NCBI GenBank assembly: GCA_024236015.1
Contig: JACKLK010000003.1
Span: 310,001 to 374,000, forward strand
Length of the DNA stretch: 64,000 bases
Source: Rhodoferax sp.
GTDB lineage: Bacteria; Pseudomonadota; Gammaproteobacteria; Burkholderiales; Burkholderiaceae_C
Direction of reading: 5' to 3'
In this document: positions 44,334 through 52,966 of the stretch, in pieces
Layout of the letters: each line of letters starts with the position of its first letter
Position numbering within the stretch: the first letter of the stretch is position 1
Position numbers and translations under genes: made by a program
The notes under the pieces: model-generated
Told to the model about the DNA's origin: nothing
What the model saw: the letters and a program-made list of their open reading frames with translations, nothing else
The model's database searches: none

Positions 44334-45237
44334 ATCCCTGTTCCGTCGCCTGGTAGTGAGTTGGCCTGCGATTATCCGCCTGCTGCTGGTGGGCCTCGCG
44401 GCGGCCCTGCTGACCGCCTGCAGCGCGGTCAAGCTGGCATACAACAACCTGCCCGATCTGGGCTACTGGTGGGTCGACGGATATGCCGACCTGGGCGATG
44501 CGCAGTCGGTGCGATTGCGCAGCGACCTGGCCCGGTTGCACGAGTGGCACCGGGTCAACGAAATGCCCCGCATCGCCGACCTGCTGCAGCAGATCGGGCG
44601 CGACACGCCGGCCGACACCACGGCTGGCGACGTGTGCCGGTTCTTCGACCAGCTGCGCGAGCGCTTCGACGCGGTCAGCCGCCAGGCCGAGCCCGGCGCC
44701 GTGATGCTCGCCGCGTCGCTGACGCCGGCCCAGCTCGCGCACATCGAGGGCAAGTTCGACAAGGGCAATGCCGAGTGGCGCCGCAAGTGGGTCGCCGTCG
44801 ACCGGGCCCAGCGGCTGGAGCGGCGATTCGCATCCACGCTCGAACGTGCGGAGCAGTTCTACGGCACGCTCGATGCCCGGCAACGTGCCGTGTTGCAGGC
44901 CGGACTGGCACGCTCGAGCTGGGACCCGCAGCGCAGTTTCACGGAGCGCCAGCGCCGGCAACAGGACCTGCTGCAGACGCTGCGTACGGTCAGCGGTGCC
45001 GGCGGCGCGGCGCGTCCGGCGCCGCAGCAGGCCGCGGGGCTGCTGCGGGCCTACCTGGAGCGCACGGCGCGCTCGCCCGACCCGGCCTACCGCACGCACG
45101 CCCAGACCACGATCGAGGAGAACTGCCAGCTCTACGCCCAGCTGCACAACAGCACCACGGCGGCCCAGCGCGCCCGCGCCGTCGACCGGGTGGCGGCGTA
45201 CGAACGCGACGCGCGGGAGCTCTCGGGCGCGCCCTGA
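44314..45237 (+). CDS. DUF6279-family lipoprotein
   Basis: A protein of about 307 residues. The hydrophobic signal RLLLVGLAAALLTAC ends in a lipobox cysteine followed by SAVKLAYNNLPDLGYWWVDGY, the DUF6279 signature. The remainder is helical and charged (QLAHIEGKFDKGNAEWRRKWV, YLERTARSPDPAYRTHAQTTIEENCQLY). Function unknown; it is probably outer-membrane anchored. The ATG at 44314 overlaps the glmU start; a GTG at 44356 gives a more compact lipoprotein signal with no overlap and may be the true start. Confidence 0.8.
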   Translation: MPTLDSISLFRRLVVSWPAIIRLLLVGLAAALLTACSAVKLAYNNLPDLGYWWVDGYADLGDAQSVRLRSDLARLHEWHRVNEMPRIADLLQQIGRDTPADTTAGDVCRFFDQLRERFDAVSRQAEPGAVMLAASLTPAQLAHIEGKFDKGNAEWRRKWVAVDRAQRLERRFASTLERAEQFYGTLDARQRAVLQAGLARSSWDPQRSFTERQRRQQDLLQTLRTVSGAGGAARPAPQQAAGLLRAYLERTARSPDPAYRTHAQTTIEENCQLYAQLHNSTTAAQRARAVDRVAAYERDARELSGAP

Positions 45238-45344
45238 CGATCCGCGTCCCCCTTGCGGTGGACGGCCGCGCGTCATTGCGCACGGCATTTGTTACATTCA
45301 GCGACAAGGCCGTCCGGTGCCGGCCGTTCGAGGAGCTCGCCCCC

Positions 45345-45995
45345 ATGTCGACGGAATGCGACGCTTTCGTGGCCGATGCGCGCCATCCCGAGTCGCTGCG
45401 GGCGCTCGCGGCGCGCGGGGACATCCGGCGCTACCGCAAGGGCACGATCCTGATCCAGGAGGGTGATGTCGGCGAGACGCTGTTCATCGTGATCGAGGGC
45501 CGGGTCAAGGTCTATTGCGTCGACGCGAACGACAAGGAAATCACCTTCGGCGTGTTCGGCGCGGCGGAGTACTTCGGCGAGATGGCGCTCGACGGCGGGC
45601 CTCGTTCGGCCAGCGTCATCACGCTCGAACCCACGGTGTGCGCCGTCGTGCACCGGCGGGCCCTGTCGGAGTTCATCGCCGAGCGCCCGGAGTTCTGCTT
45701 CGAACTGCTGTCCAAGGTGATCCAGCGCCTGCGGCTCGCCACCCGCGACGCACGCAACCTGGCCTTCATCGACGTCTACGGCCGCATCACCCGGCTGCTC
45801 AACGACATGGCCACGGTGCAGCCCGACGGCCGCCGCATGGTGATGGAGCGCATCACCCACCAGGAGATCGCCAGCCGCGCGGGATGCAGCCGCGAGATGG
45901 TCAGCCGCATCCTCAAGGACCTGGTCAGCGGCGGCTATATCGCGGTCTGCGACCGGCACATCGCCCTGCTGGCCAGGCTGCCGCCCCGCTGGTAG
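45345..45995 (+). CDS. Crp/Fnr-family transcriptional regulator
   Basis: A 216-residue regulator: cyclic-nucleotide-binding beta barrel at about 15-130 (RYRKGTILIQEGDVGETLFIVIEGRVKVY, GEMALDGGPRSASVITLEP) and a Crp-type helix-turn-helix at about 145-205 (THQEIASRAGCSREMVSRILKDL). It lacks the N-terminal cysteine cluster of FNR. The RSAS in the phosphate-binding loop matches cAMP-responsive members, so it may be the Crp-type regulator of this organism. AGGAG lies upstream of the ATG. Confidence 0.9.
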   Translation: MSTECDAFVADARHPESLRALAARGDIRRYRKGTILIQEGDVGETLFIVIEGRVKVYCVDANDKEITFGVFGAAEYFGEMALDGGPRSASVITLEPTVCAVVHRRALSEFIAERPEFCFELLSKVIQRLRLATRDARNLAFIDVYGRITRLLNDMATVQPDGRRMVMERITHQEIASRAGCSREMVSRILKDLVSGGYIAVCDRHIALLARLPPRW

Positions 45996-46154
45996 CGGGC
46001 GCGCACCGGCGCGGCCCGCGCCATGGTGCATATGTCACAAAAGTCGGCGGGCAGTTGCACAACCCGCGCGAGCCGGATGTTCCTAAGCTGTGACCCACGC
46101 ACCGCACAGGGCACCATCGTGCATCGGGTGCGACCACAGGAGGAGTCCACCATC

Positions 46155-46901
46155 ATGCCGCACATCGATCCACGCGCACGGTCCGCCACTGTCGCAGCCC
46201 TGGCCGGCAGCCCGCCGCCGCACCCGCTGGAGCCATCCGAGCTGCACCTGCTGCGCATGGCGCTGAACCAGATGGACTACGGGCTGGTTGTCATCGACAG
46301 CGAGTCCGCGATGGTCCAGTTCGCCAACGTGCTCGGGCATGCCGCACTGCTCGAATGCCCGGACGGCTCCGGCACGCTCGGCCGCGGGTCCGGCCTGCGG
46401 CTGCTCCATGGCCGGGTGATGGCACAACGCCCGTGCGACAACGACACCCTGCGCCGCACGCTCGACCGGGCCCGTGCCGGGCTGCGGGGTTTCCTGTGCC
46501 TGGGCGAGGGAACGCAGTCGTCGGCGGTGGCGGTGCTGCCGCTGATCGGCCCGCGCCATACCTTCGACCTGCACGCGTACGGCACGCTGGGCTCGGCCGT
46601 GCCGCCCAGTTATGCCTTGCTGGTGTTCGCCAAGCAGCAACTGTGCGACGACTCGACGATGGCCTTGTTCGCCCGCGAGCGCGGCCTGACCAGCGCCGAA
46701 GGCCAGGTGCTGGCCCAGGTCTGCAAGGGCCTGCGCCCGGCCCAGATCGCGCACAACCACGGCGTGCGCATCTCGACCGTGCGCACCCAGCTGCGCAGCA
46801 TCCGGATGAAGACCTGCTGCGAGACGATCCGCGACCTGGTGCAGCAGGTCTCGGTGCTGCCGCCGATGGCACGGCAACTGTCGGGCCAGGCACGCGGCTG
46901 A
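46155..46901 (+). CDS. LuxR-type helix-turn-helix regulator with PAS-like N-terminus
   Basis: A 248-residue protein. Residues 30-160 look PAS-like (LHLLRMALNQMDYGLVVIDSESAMVQFAN); the C-terminal LuxR HTH is at about 175-235 (RGLTSAEGQVLAQVCKGLRPAQIAHNHGVRISTVRTQLRSI). A GGAGGAG stretch precedes the ATG. No receiver domain, so not a standard response regulator. Followed by a strong terminator. Confidence 0.85.
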   Translation: MPHIDPRARSATVAALAGSPPPHPLEPSELHLLRMALNQMDYGLVVIDSESAMVQFANVLGHAALLECPDGSGTLGRGSGLRLLHGRVMAQRPCDNDTLRRTLDRARAGLRGFLCLGEGTQSSAVAVLPLIGPRHTFDLHAYGTLGSAVPPSYALLVFAKQQLCDDSTMALFARERGLTSAEGQVLAQVCKGLRPAQIAHNHGVRISTVRTQLRSIRMKTCCETIRDLVQQVSVLPPMARQLSGQARG

Positions 46902-46916
46902 GGGAACGACAACAAC

Positions 46917-46945
46917 AAAGGGGCCCGTTCGGGCCCCTTTTGTTT
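46917..46945 (+). terminator. Rho-independent terminator after the LuxR-type gene
   Basis: AAAGGGGCCC, loop GTTC, GGGCCCCTTT form a 10-bp perfect stem followed by TGTTT. The A-run on the left and T-run on the right allow it to stop transcripts from both sides, serving the convergent metallo-beta-lactamase-fold gene too. Confidence 0.88.
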
Positions 46946-46963
46946 GTACATGCCGATGGACGT

Positions 46964-47974
46964 TCAGTCCTGCAGCGCCGCCCACATCTCCTTGTCGCGC
47001 TCGGCGGTCCAGATGCGCGGGTTCTTGATGCCCTTGGCCTCGTCGTAGGCCCGGCTCACGTCGAACGGCAGGCAGTGCTCGTAGATGAACACCTGGCCGA
47101 ACAGCGGATCCATGCTCTTGCGGGTATGGGCCATCGCGGCCTTGAGGTCCATGTCGGCGGCCGCGGCCTCCTTGCCGCAGCGGAACAGGGTCTCGACCCA
47201 GGACTTGGTGTAGTCCAGCGCCTTGTTGACGTCGTCGGCACCCTTCATGGCCTCTCCCCGGCCCGGCACGATGGCCTGCGCACCCAGGGCGCGCAAGGCC
47301 TCGAGCGTGGCAGGCCATTCCTCGAGCTGGGCGTCGCCGGTATAGACACCCGCCTGGTATTCGACCAGGTCGCCGCTGAACAGCACTTTCTCGTCCGCGA
47401 CCCAGGCGATGGTGTCGCCCCGGGTATGGCCCGCGCCCGGATGCCAGATCTGGACCTTGACGCCGCCCAGGTCCACCGTGAGCTTGCCGGGCACTTCGCC
47501 ACGGGCCGGATCGCCGCCGCCGATGACCATGGTCGGCCAGGTCAGGCCCGGCACCGACTCGGCATTGCGGAACAGGCGCGGGAAACGCTCCATCTCGCTT
47601 TGCATGTCCTGTGCGCCGCGCTCCTGGATCAGTTCGAACGTGCCCTGGCTGGCGATGATCTCGGTCGCGCCTTCGGCGGCGTAGGCGCTGGCGCCCAGCA
47701 CCCGCACCGCGTGGTAATGGGTCAGCAGGACATATTTGATGGGTTTGTCGCTGACCGTGCGGATCCGCGCGATCAGGTCCTGCGCCATCGCAGGAGTTGC
47801 GGTCGCATCGCTGACCATGATGAACTTGTCGCCGATGATGACGCCGGAATTCGGGTCGCCCTCGGCGGTGTACGCCCAGCAATGCGCGCTGAGTTGTTCG
47901 AACGTGATCTTCTTGTCGTCGAGGTCGGCCTGCGACGCAAATGCCTTGGTGTTGCCGGTCTTGGCTTGGGACAT
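46964..47974 (-). CDS. Metallo-beta-lactamase-fold hydrolase with altered metal motif
   Basis: A 336-residue MBL-fold protein. The usual HxHxDH motif is HYHAVR (H86, H88, R91), so the second-metal Asp/His are missing. Later ligands remain: H in HPGAGHTRGD and D in FSGDLVE. The C-terminal part (DYTKSWVETLFRCGKE, IYEHCLPFDVSRAYDE) is a helical extension. A mononuclear metal site or altered chemistry is likely. A GGAG ribosome site precedes the ATG. Substrate unknown. Confidence 0.83.
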   Translation of the reverse strand: MSQAKTGNTKAFASQADLDDKKITFEQLSAHCWAYTAEGDPNSGVIIGDKFIMVSDATATPAMAQDLIARIRTVSDKPIKYVLLTHYHAVRVLGASAYAAEGATEIIASQGTFELIQERGAQDMQSEMERFPRLFRNAESVPGLTWPTMVIGGGDPARGEVPGKLTVDLGGVKVQIWHPGAGHTRGDTIAWVADEKVLFSGDLVEYQAGVYTGDAQLEEWPATLEALRALGAQAIVPGRGEAMKGADDVNKALDYTKSWVETLFRCGKEAAAADMDLKAAMAHTRKSMDPLFGQVFIYEHCLPFDVSRAYDEAKGIKNPRIWTAERDKEMWAALQD

Positions 47975-48188
47975 GGAGCTCTCCTTCAGAATCGGGCGAT
48001 TTTACCTATTCGTAATGAATTACGGATAGGTAAATGGCTTGAACGTCGCGCTGTCGACATCACGGCAGCGACGCACTACCACATTCGAGCTTGCCAGAAA
48101 CGTCGGCCTCGCTGACATCGGTCTTTTCAGCCCTGAGGCATACATGGGAAAATGGCCTTAAGTCGTTGATTAAAAACAAGATATTTGA

Positions 48189-48204
48189 TGGAATGGAATT
48201 TGCT
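48189..48204 (+). promoter_or_regulatory. Sigma-54 (RpoN) promoter for the PEP-CTERM gene
   Basis: TGGAAT-GGAAT-TTGCT matches the sigma-54 pattern TGGCAC-N5-TTGCW with the invariant GG (48190) and GC (48202) exactly 12 bases apart. The predicted transcript start is about 40 bases before the GTG. PEP-CTERM genes in several proteobacteria are driven by RpoN with the PrsK/PrsR system, which fits. Confidence 0.72.
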
Positions 48205-48254
48205 TCCTGTCATGTGTTCGGTCTTCCGGGCGTTTCAACTACAGGAGGTAAATC

Positions 48255-49295
48255 GTGAATTTTTCACCTACGCGTCTCAAAATGGTTCCACTGGCGGTCG
48301 CCGTCATGCTCGGCGGCCTGTCCACCGGTGCCTGGGCCGATGCCGTTGCGTTCGGCCCCAACATCAGGCTCGATGCCAACTATTCCCTCAACGGCGGTCC
48401 CACCGTGGATGGCATGACCGACCCGAGCTCGAACCTGTACAACCCGTCGAGCAACGGCGCGGACTTCTACCTGTTCAAGAGCGACGCCGGCAGCAACGTG
48501 TTTTTCCACACCTACGGCTTCGCCGCATCGCCGACCTATTTCGGCGCCCGCGCTTCCGGCGAAGGTCATTTCAGTGCCGACACCCGCGCGACCTTCACGC
48601 AGCAGTTCACGAACACCTCCGGCGTGGCACAGACCTACAACTTCTCGTTCATGGTCGACGCCGGTGAAGTCGGCGTGCTGGGCTCCGGCGCCGGCTTTGC
48701 CAGCCTGTTGCTCAACATCAAGAAGAATGGCACCACCGTTGCGCAAGACCTCACCAGCATCACGCAGACCGCGACCGGCGACGTGACCTGCACCGACACG
48801 GACATCGGCCTGGCCTACATGTCGTGTTTCAACGGCACCAGCTCGAACGCATCGAGTTTCGGCGGCCTGTTCAACGTCAGCATGGGCCAGATCGCCGCCG
48901 GCGAGTCCTTCACGCTGGACTACGACATCATCGCCACCGTGTCCGGTCAACTGGGAGCTGAAACCGGCACCTACTACCAGGCCTGCAACGACGGCTACGG
49001 CGGTTATGCCGAGGCCGCCGGCCTCGACGACAATGGTGACAACCCGATCGACCTGGACAAGGAAATCTGCAGCTTCGAGACGAGCTTCCCCGGCGCTGCG
49101 ATCGCCCGCTCCGGTGACCCGTTCAACGGTCCGAACTTCGGCAATGGCAGCCTGAGCGCGAACAACACCGCCGGCTTCCTCGTGACCAGTGCGCCCGCCA
49201 ACGGCGTGCCGGAGCCGGGCTCGCTGGCGCTGATCGGCCTGGGTCTGGCCGGCGTGGCAGCGGCCCGGCGCAAACGCGCGACACAGGCGCAGTGA
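48255..49295 (+). CDS. PEP-CTERM-sorted secreted protein
   Basis: A 346-residue protein starting at GTG after AGGAGG. It has an N-terminal signal (VPLAVAVMLGGLSTGAWA) and a C-terminal sorting tail: VPEPGSLALIGLGLAGVAAA followed by a basic cluster (RRKR). Exosortase recognises such tails and transfers the protein to the cell surface or matrix, often in floc or biofilm formers. The body is low-complexity, rich in Ser, Thr, Gly and Asn, with a few cysteines. No exosortase is in this window. Its divergent sigma-54 promoter and terminator make it a single-gene unit beside glycosyltransferases. Confidence 0.9.
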   Translation: MNFSPTRLKMVPLAVAVMLGGLSTGAWADAVAFGPNIRLDANYSLNGGPTVDGMTDPSSNLYNPSSNGADFYLFKSDAGSNVFFHTYGFAASPTYFGARASGEGHFSADTRATFTQQFTNTSGVAQTYNFSFMVDAGEVGVLGSGAGFASLLLNIKKNGTTVAQDLTSITQTATGDVTCTDTDIGLAYMSCFNGTSSNASSFGGLFNVSMGQIAAGESFTLDYDIIATVSGQLGAETGTYYQACNDGYGGYAEAAGLDDNGDNPIDLDKEICSFETSFPGAAIARSGDPFNGPNFGNGSLSANNTAGFLVTSAPANGVPEPGSLALIGLGLAGVAAARRKRATQAQ

Positions 49296-49325
49296 CAACC
49301 GGCGCGATGACCGGTTGACGTAGAC

Positions 49326-49354
49326 GAACGGCACCTGCGGGTGCCGTTCTCCTT
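49326..49354 (+). terminator. Terminator after the PEP-CTERM gene
   Basis: GAACGGCACC, loop TGCG, GGTGCCGTTC form a 10-bp perfect stem followed by a short pyrimidine run (TCCTT). It lies 30 bases after the stop codon and before the glycosyltransferase pair. Confidence 0.75.
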
Positions 49355-49389
49355 GGTGGCCGCTTTTCGGCCGTTGTTAGCATCACGCC

Positions 49390-50589
49390 ATGGCTCGATA
49401 TCTGTTTGCATGGGAACTCGGTGGCGACTACGGCCACCTCGCGCGGCTGCTGCCGGTGGCGCTGGAGCTGCGCGCGCGCGGCCACGAGGTGGTGTTCGCG
49501 GTGCGCGACCTGATGGGCGCCGAGAAGCTGCTGACACCCCACGGCATCCGCACCTGGCAGGCGCCGTTGTGGCTGCGCAAGGTGACGCAGCTGCCCGACG
49601 CCATCACCTACTCCGAACTGCTGATGCGTTTCGGCTACCTCAACGCCACCGCGCTGACCGGCATCTGCCGCGCCTGGCGCAACCTGATCGATCTGCTGGC
49701 GCCGGACGTGGTCGTGATGGACCACGCCCCGACCGCCCTGCTCGCGACCCGCGGGCTGGCGCTGGCCCGGGTCAATTTCGGCGACGGTTTCTGCATTCCG
49801 CCGCACGGCCGGCCGATGCCGCACTTCCGCTGGTGGATGCGCGAGAACATGGTGCGGGTGCAGGACTCCGAGCAACACGCGGTGGCGACCGCCAACCAGG
49901 TGCTGCTCGCGCTGGACGCGCCGACCATGGCCGGCATGGGCGAGCTGCGCGACTGCGATGCCACGCTGATGTGCAGCTTTGCCGAACTCGACCACTATCC
50001 GCAGCGCGACGACAACGACTACCTGGGTCCGATCTTTTCCCTTGGCCAGGGCGCCGATCTGCCCTGGCCCGACGCGCCCGGGCCACGGGTGTTCGCCTAC
50101 CTCAAGCCGGAATACGCCGGGCTCGACAACATCCTGGCGGCACTGCACAAGTCCGGCGCCAGCGCGCTGGTCCACGTGCCCGGTGCGGCGCGCAAGACGC
50201 TGCAGACCTTCAGCAACGGCAGCATGGTGGTGTCGCCGGACCCGCTGGACATGGCCGCCATGCGCGGCGGCTGCGACCTGGCGATCTGCCACGGCGGCGC
50301 CGGCACGACCGCCGCCATGCTGCTGGCCGGCAAGCCGCTGATGGTGTTCCCGATGCAGATGGAGCAGACCATGGCGGCCCACCGCCTGTCCGGCCTCGGT
50401 GCGGCCGTCGTGCTGGCCGCCGAAGCCAGTGCCCAGATGCCCCGCCTGCTCAGGAAGGCACTGGCCGACACCGCGCTGACCCAGGCCGCCCAGGCCTTCG
50501 CGCAGCGCCACCAGGCTTACGACCAGCAGGCGACCATCCGCAGCGCGGCCGACCGGTGCGAAGCCGTCGTGCGCACCACAAACCCATGA
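49390..50589 (+). CDS. GT1-type (UDP-glycosyltransferase-like) glycosyltransferase
   Basis: A 399-residue enzyme of the GT-B fold. The N-terminal half has YLFAWELGGDYGHLARLLPVA and APDVVVMDHAPTALLA; the sugar-nucleotide site lies near 300-330 (ICHGGAGTTAAMLLAGKPLMVFPMQMEQ). Such enzymes glycosylate lipids, polyketides or other small acceptors. The overlap (ATGA) with the next GT2 gene shows a two-gene unit. Acceptor unknown. Confidence 0.87.
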   Translation: MARYLFAWELGGDYGHLARLLPVALELRARGHEVVFAVRDLMGAEKLLTPHGIRTWQAPLWLRKVTQLPDAITYSELLMRFGYLNATALTGICRAWRNLIDLLAPDVVVMDHAPTALLATRGLALARVNFGDGFCIPPHGRPMPHFRWWMRENMVRVQDSEQHAVATANQVLLALDAPTMAGMGELRDCDATLMCSFAELDHYPQRDDNDYLGPIFSLGQGADLPWPDAPGPRVFAYLKPEYAGLDNILAALHKSGASALVHVPGAARKTLQTFSNGSMVVSPDPLDMAAMRGGCDLAICHGGAGTTAAMLLAGKPLMVFPMQMEQTMAAHRLSGLGAAVVLAAEASAQMPRLLRKALADTALTQAAQAFAQRHQAYDQQATIRSAADRCEAVVRTTNP

Positions 50590-52265
50590 ACGCGCTGCCC
50601 CGCTTCTCGGTCGTCATCTGCAACTACAACTACGCCCGCTTCGTCGGCGAGGCGATCCGCAGCGCGCTCGAGCAGGACTACCCCGCCGACCGGATCGAGG
50701 TGATCGTGGTCGACGACGGCTCGACGGACGATTCGCGCGCGGTCTACGCCCAGTTCGCCGACGACCCCCGGTTCACCGCCGTGCTGCAGGACAACCGCGG
50801 GCAGACCGCCACCTACGAGGCCGGCGTGCGCAGGGCGGTCGGCGACTATGTCTGCCTGCTCGACTCCGACGACCGCTTCCTGCCCGACAAGCTGCGCCGA
50901 GTCGCAGAACATATCGCCGGCCTGGGCGAAGCGCCCGACCGCCTGTTCCTGTGCCACGACCTGTGGCTCGACTGCACCGACGCCGACAACACCACCAGCC
51001 GGCTGCCCCAGTCCTGGTTCGACCTGGTCAGCGTGACCGAGTTGCCCGATTGCCTGACGCTGGAGCAGCCGGTCACGCATTTCCCGTTCTCGATCCCCTG
51101 CGGGCTGGTGTTCTCGCGCACGCTGGTGCTCGACTGCCTGCAGGCCCTGCCGACCTGGGAGTTCAACCGCGGCGCCGACGGCATCCTGTGCCCGGCCGCA
51201 TTGATCCGGACCGGGCGGGCGCACTACCTGCGCGAGGCGCTGGGCATCTACCGCATCCACGGCGCCAACGAGTTTGCCAGCATCGTCGACGGCAAATACG
51301 TGCCGCGTTTCGATCCGCACAACCGGGCGCCGAAGACACAGCGTTTCCTCGAGCACTGGCTCGACCTGCAGGACAAGACACCGGTCGAACGCATGCAGGC
51401 GCTGCAATACCTGCGCGGCCGCGAACACCTGGTGCGCCGCCTGTCGGCCACGCACCGGCTCGGCGCGCCCATGGTGGCCGTGGCGGTACTCGGCGACGCC
51501 GACGACCCGGCCACGCAGGCGTCGATATCCGACAGCCTGCAGTCGCACGAGCCGGTCACGGTCGCCGCGGCCGGCGCCGACGGCGACACGGAGCTGATGC
51601 GCCTGGCCCGCGCGTGGGCCGGGCATTCGGCCGAATACATGGTGTTCCTGCGTGCCGGCGACCGGCTCGATCGCAGCTTCGTCGAGCGCCATCTGTTCCT
51701 GCGCCAGCACGGGGCGCTGGTGGCCGCCAGCTGCAGCGACATCCGGCTGATCAGTGCCCAAGGCTCGCTCGTGCATGCCGACGTGTTCCGCAACAGCGGA
51801 GCCTGGAAACAGGCGATCCAGCAGGTTCCGCCACTGGCCACCAGCCTGCGCGACTGGGTCGCGCCGCCGATGGCCGGTTGCATGCTGCGCCGCAACGTGC
51901 TGCTGGACCGCCTGTTCGCCCATGCGCCCCTGGCAGCGCCGGCCCTGCAGGCGGCCGGTTTCTGGCTCGTCATGCAGTTCGCCCACCATACCGGCGGCGT
52001 ATTGCGCTTTCGCGAGACGCTGTCGAGCAGCCGTCTGCGCGACGGTGCCGCCGCCAGTTATGGTTACCTGTCGGCGGCCAGCAGCGCCGACGGCAGCCTG
52101 ATCCAGCCCCCGGTGGCGGAGGCCGCGGCGTGGTTCGCCGGCTTCTACCAGCAGGAACAGGCGGTGCTGCGCCAGTGGCTGCCCGAAGCATGGCATCGAC
52201 GGTTCGCCGAATGGCTGCAGGCGCACCGGGTGCCACCTGCCGCCGGCACACAGCCGGGCTCGTGA
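50586..52265 (+). CDS. GT2-family glycosyltransferase with degenerate second domain
   Basis: A 559-residue enzyme. The first 260 residues are a full GT-A domain: SVVICNYNYARFVGEAIRSA, VIVVDDGSTDDSRAV, and the metal-binding DxD region LLDSDDRFLPDKL. From about 290 a second region (AVLGDADDPATQASISDSLQ, YMVFLRAGDRLDRSFVERHL) looks like a decayed copy that lacks the DxD. Start overlaps the GT1 gene by four bases. Predicted to build an exopolysaccharide or glycoprotein with its partner. Confidence 0.87.
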   Translation: MNALPRFSVVICNYNYARFVGEAIRSALEQDYPADRIEVIVVDDGSTDDSRAVYAQFADDPRFTAVLQDNRGQTATYEAGVRRAVGDYVCLLDSDDRFLPDKLRRVAEHIAGLGEAPDRLFLCHDLWLDCTDADNTTSRLPQSWFDLVSVTELPDCLTLEQPVTHFPFSIPCGLVFSRTLVLDCLQALPTWEFNRGADGILCPAALIRTGRAHYLREALGIYRIHGANEFASIVDGKYVPRFDPHNRAPKTQRFLEHWLDLQDKTPVERMQALQYLRGREHLVRRLSATHRLGAPMVAVAVLGDADDPATQASISDSLQSHEPVTVAAAGADGDTELMRLARAWAGHSAEYMVFLRAGDRLDRSFVERHLFLRQHGALVAASCSDIRLISAQGSLVHADVFRNSGAWKQAIQQVPPLATSLRDWVAPPMAGCMLRRNVLLDRLFAHAPLAAPALQAAGFWLVMQFAHHTGGVLRFRETLSSSRLRDGAAASYGYLSAASSADGSLIQPPVAEAAAWFAGFYQQEQAVLRQWLPEAWHRRFAEWLQAHRVPPAAGTQPGS

Positions 52266-52267
52266 AC

Positions 52268-52310
52268 GAACAAGGCCGCCGCACGGTAGCGCCGTGCGGC
52301 GGCCTTGTTC
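52268..52310. terminator. Strong bidirectional terminator between convergent genes
   Basis: A 19-bp perfect stem (52268-52286 and 52292-52310, each rich in GGC/GCC) with a TAGCG loop, opened by GAACAAGG and closed by CCTTGTTC. It begins just after the GT2 stop and faces the cytochrome c' stop, so it can end transcripts from either side. Confidence 0.85.
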
Positions 52311-52358
52311 ACCGCGAAGCGGGCCGTCAAGCGCGGGGCTGGACGGCCTCGCTGACCA

Positions 52359-52811
52359 TCACTCCTTGCGGAAGTCGTCGTGGCAGGCCTTGCAGGCACC
52401 GCCGGTGGCACCGACCTGGGCCTTGATGGCATCGATGTTGCCACCCTTGGCGACCGCCGCCAGTTTCGTCATCTCACCCTGCATCTTTTCCGACGCCGCG
52501 ATGAACTTGGCCTTGTCGGCCCATATCTCCGGCTTGGCCTTGGTCTCTCCCTTGTCCGTACCCTCGACGAATGCAGCCCATGGCAGCTTGGACATCGTCT
52601 CGGCCGTCGCCGCATTGCTGGCCGCGGCTCCCGCATCGAAAGGCATGCGTCCGTTGGCCATGGCGGCCACGCGGCCGAAATGCGCCGCCATCACGGTCAA
52701 GGCCGCCTTGCGGTATTTGATGGCGTCTTCCGGTTTGGCGAACTGGGCCTGGGCCGGTGCGGCCAGGGTGAACGCGGAGGCTGCGAGCACAAACGAAGCG
52801 AGAACTTTCAT
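52359..52811 (-). CDS. Cytochrome c'
   Basis: A 150-residue periplasmic protein. Signal peptide cleaved after PAQAQ; mature four-helix protein with the haem site CKACHDDFRK near the C-terminus, as in class II cytochromes c. The segment AIKYRKAALTVMAAHFGRVAAMANG matches the first helix region. Cytochrome c' binds NO and may protect from nitrosative stress. AGGAGT precedes the ATG. Confidence 0.93.
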   Translation of the reverse strand: MKVLASFVLAASAFTLAAPAQAQFAKPEDAIKYRKAALTVMAAHFGRVAAMANGRMPFDAGAAASNAATAETMSKLPWAAFVEGTDKGETKAKPEIWADKAKFIAASEKMQGEMTKLAAVAKGGNIDAIKAQVGATGGACKACHDDFRKE

Positions 52812-52966
52812 GGGGACTCCTGTGGATGGGATTGAGGATGGGGACGTCGTACAAGTGGAAACAAGAACTGACGCTCGATGGACCGTGCTTCGCGGAAAAA
52901 GTTCACTGCCAGCAGGGTCATCAGGGAAAACCCCAGGCGCGCCAGGGGAAAGGAAACCGGGGGGTG

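Noticed and set aside
46000..46154. Crp-like half sites (TGTCACA, TGTGACC) before the LuxR-type gene
   Set aside because: The two half sites are about 60 bases apart and do not form a TGTGA-N6-TCACA dyad.
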